A stretch of 7,621 bases of DNA, taken from positions 1 through 7,621 of the forward strand of contig CALWBJ010000219.1 of NCBI GenBank assembly GCA_944376035.1, in the 5' to 3' direction. Positions 6,925-7,621 of this stretch are shown here, in pieces (within the stretch, counting starts at the first letter, position 1; every line of letters begins with the position of its first letter). A model generated the notes under the pieces. The model did not search any database and had not been told where the DNA came from. It worked only from the letters and a program-made list of their open reading frames with translations. The DNA is from an uncultured Clostridia bacterium. GTDB lineage: Bacteria > Bacillota > Clostridia > Christensenellales > Borkfalkiaceae. The position numbers and the translations under genes were made by a program.

Positions 6925-7621
6925 ATGGAAGATATTTTTTCGGATAAAAAGTGTATTCTTGACTGCGATATGGAAGAGATAAAAATTATCCTTACCTCTT
7001 TGAATGAGAAAAACTTTCATGCGAGTCAAATTTTCAGAGACCTGCATTCAGGATACGAGTTTGAAAGCATGACCGAATTATCTAAGAATTTAAGAAGTAG
7101 ACTTAATAAGGAGTATTTTGCGCAGTCGGCGAGAATTATTGAAAATTTAAAATCAGCGGATGGTACGGAAAAATTTCTATATCTTTTAAACGACGGGAAT
7201 GTGATAGAAGGCGTTCTGATGAAATATAAATACGGATATACGCTTTGCGTTTCCACTCAGGTAGGTTGCAGAATGAATTGCGCGTTTTGTGCGTCCGGGC
7301 TGGGAGGACTGTTGAGAAATCTTTCGGCCGGTGAAATTTTGGGTCAGGTTATAAGCGTAAATAAATATCTCGGTGGCGGAATAGGTGAAAAACGAAAAGT
7401 AATCAATATTGTTTTAATGGGTAGCGGAGAGCCTCTTGATAACTATACTAATACGGTAAAATTCATAAAACTTGTTTCTGCTGAAGCAGGAATAAATGTA
7501 AGCGCAAGAAATATAAGTCTTTCTACTTGCGGGATAGTTCCTAAAATGTACAGTCTCGCAGATGAGAAATTGCCCGTAAATCTCACGGTTTCTTTGCACT
7601 CGCCATTTGATGAAGAAAGAG
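6925..7621 (+). CDS. rlmN: Dual-specificity rRNA/tRNA adenine-C2 methyltransferase RlmN (3'-truncated by window end)
   Basis: RlmN is a radical-SAM enzyme that makes m2A at A2503 of 23S rRNA and, in studied bacteria, at A37 of some tRNAs. The frame is open to the window edge, giving 232 codons of a protein that is normally about 345 residues. The N-terminal accessory domain covers about 1-95 (FHASQIFRDLHSG, 31-43). The [4Fe-4S] cluster motif CRMNCAFC (C115, C119, C122) lies in VSTQVGCRMNCAFCASG (109-125), then MGSGEPLDNY (165-174), SARNISLSTCGIVPKM (193-208) and VSLHSPFDEER (222-232). Many homologues read GMGEP where this has GSGEP. The methyl-carrying C-terminal cysteine lies beyond the window. 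The ATG is 1 nt after the rsmB stop, with AAGGG at 6911-6915 about 9 nt upstream as Shine-Dalgarno. The motifs favour RlmN; the related resistance methyltransferase Cfr is less likely given this housekeeping operon. Confidence 0.95.
   Translation, partial: MEDIFSDKKCILDCDMEEIKIILTSLNEKNFHASQIFRDLHSGYEFESMTELSKNLRSRLNKEYFAQSARIIENLKSADGTEKFLYLLNDGNVIEGVLMKYKYGYTLCVSTQVGCRMNCAFCASGLGGLLRNLSAGEILGQVISVNKYLGGGIGEKRKVINIVLMGSGEPLDNYTNTVKFIKLVSAEAGINVSARNISLSTCGIVPKMYSLADEKLPVNLTVSLHSPFDEER

Noticed and set aside
1..7621. CRISPR array, insertion sequence, prophage, tRNA or defence system
   Set aside because: The window is almost wholly filled by conserved housekeeping genes; I saw no repeated spacers, transposase, tRNA-like sequence or foreign composition.

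Overview
The window carries eight protein-coding genes, all on the + strand: a YicC/YloC-family endoribonuclease gene, gmk, rpoZ, priA, def, fmt, rsmB and the first two-thirds of rlmN, which runs off the right edge. This is the conserved housekeeping cluster of Bacillota that links nucleotide metabolism, transcription, replication restart and translation. The low G+C coding sequence, this gene order and the RlmN sequence (GSGEPLDNY and STCGIVPK segments) suggest an AT-rich, probably uncultured member of the Clostridia. Genus or family cannot be read from the sequence. The standard bacterial code fits, since TGA ends several genes.

Left block (11-1830): the yicC-like gene and gmk overlap by 8 bp, and gmk begins with TTG. 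A 139-bp AT-rich gap separates gmk from rpoZ, which has a strong Shine-Dalgarno site. A perfect 13-bp hairpin with a T-rich tail follows rpoZ and closes this transcription unit.

Gap (1831-2084): about 22% G+C by hand count, with no convincing gene. It probably holds the promoter for the next unit; the best candidate lies just before priA. In many Bacillota coaBC sits here, and it is absent.

Right block (2085-7621): priA, def, fmt, rsmB and rlmN are packed with gaps of 10, -8, 4 and 1 nt, so they are probably one translationally coupled operon. Def and Fmt form the N-formylmethionine cycle: Fmt formylates initiator Met-tRNA, and Def removes the formyl group from new proteins. RsmB and RlmN methylate 16S and 23S rRNA. 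PriA restarts stalled replication forks, and Gmk makes GDP, the precursor of GTP/dGTP. Omega (rpoZ) supports RNA polymerase assembly.

I found no mobile element, CRISPR array, RNA gene, phage gene or evidence of a new system. The points of interest are modest: missing members of the usual cluster (remA, coaBC), the TTG-overlap start of gmk, the lack of a normal ribosome binding site before priA, and a few motif substitutions.
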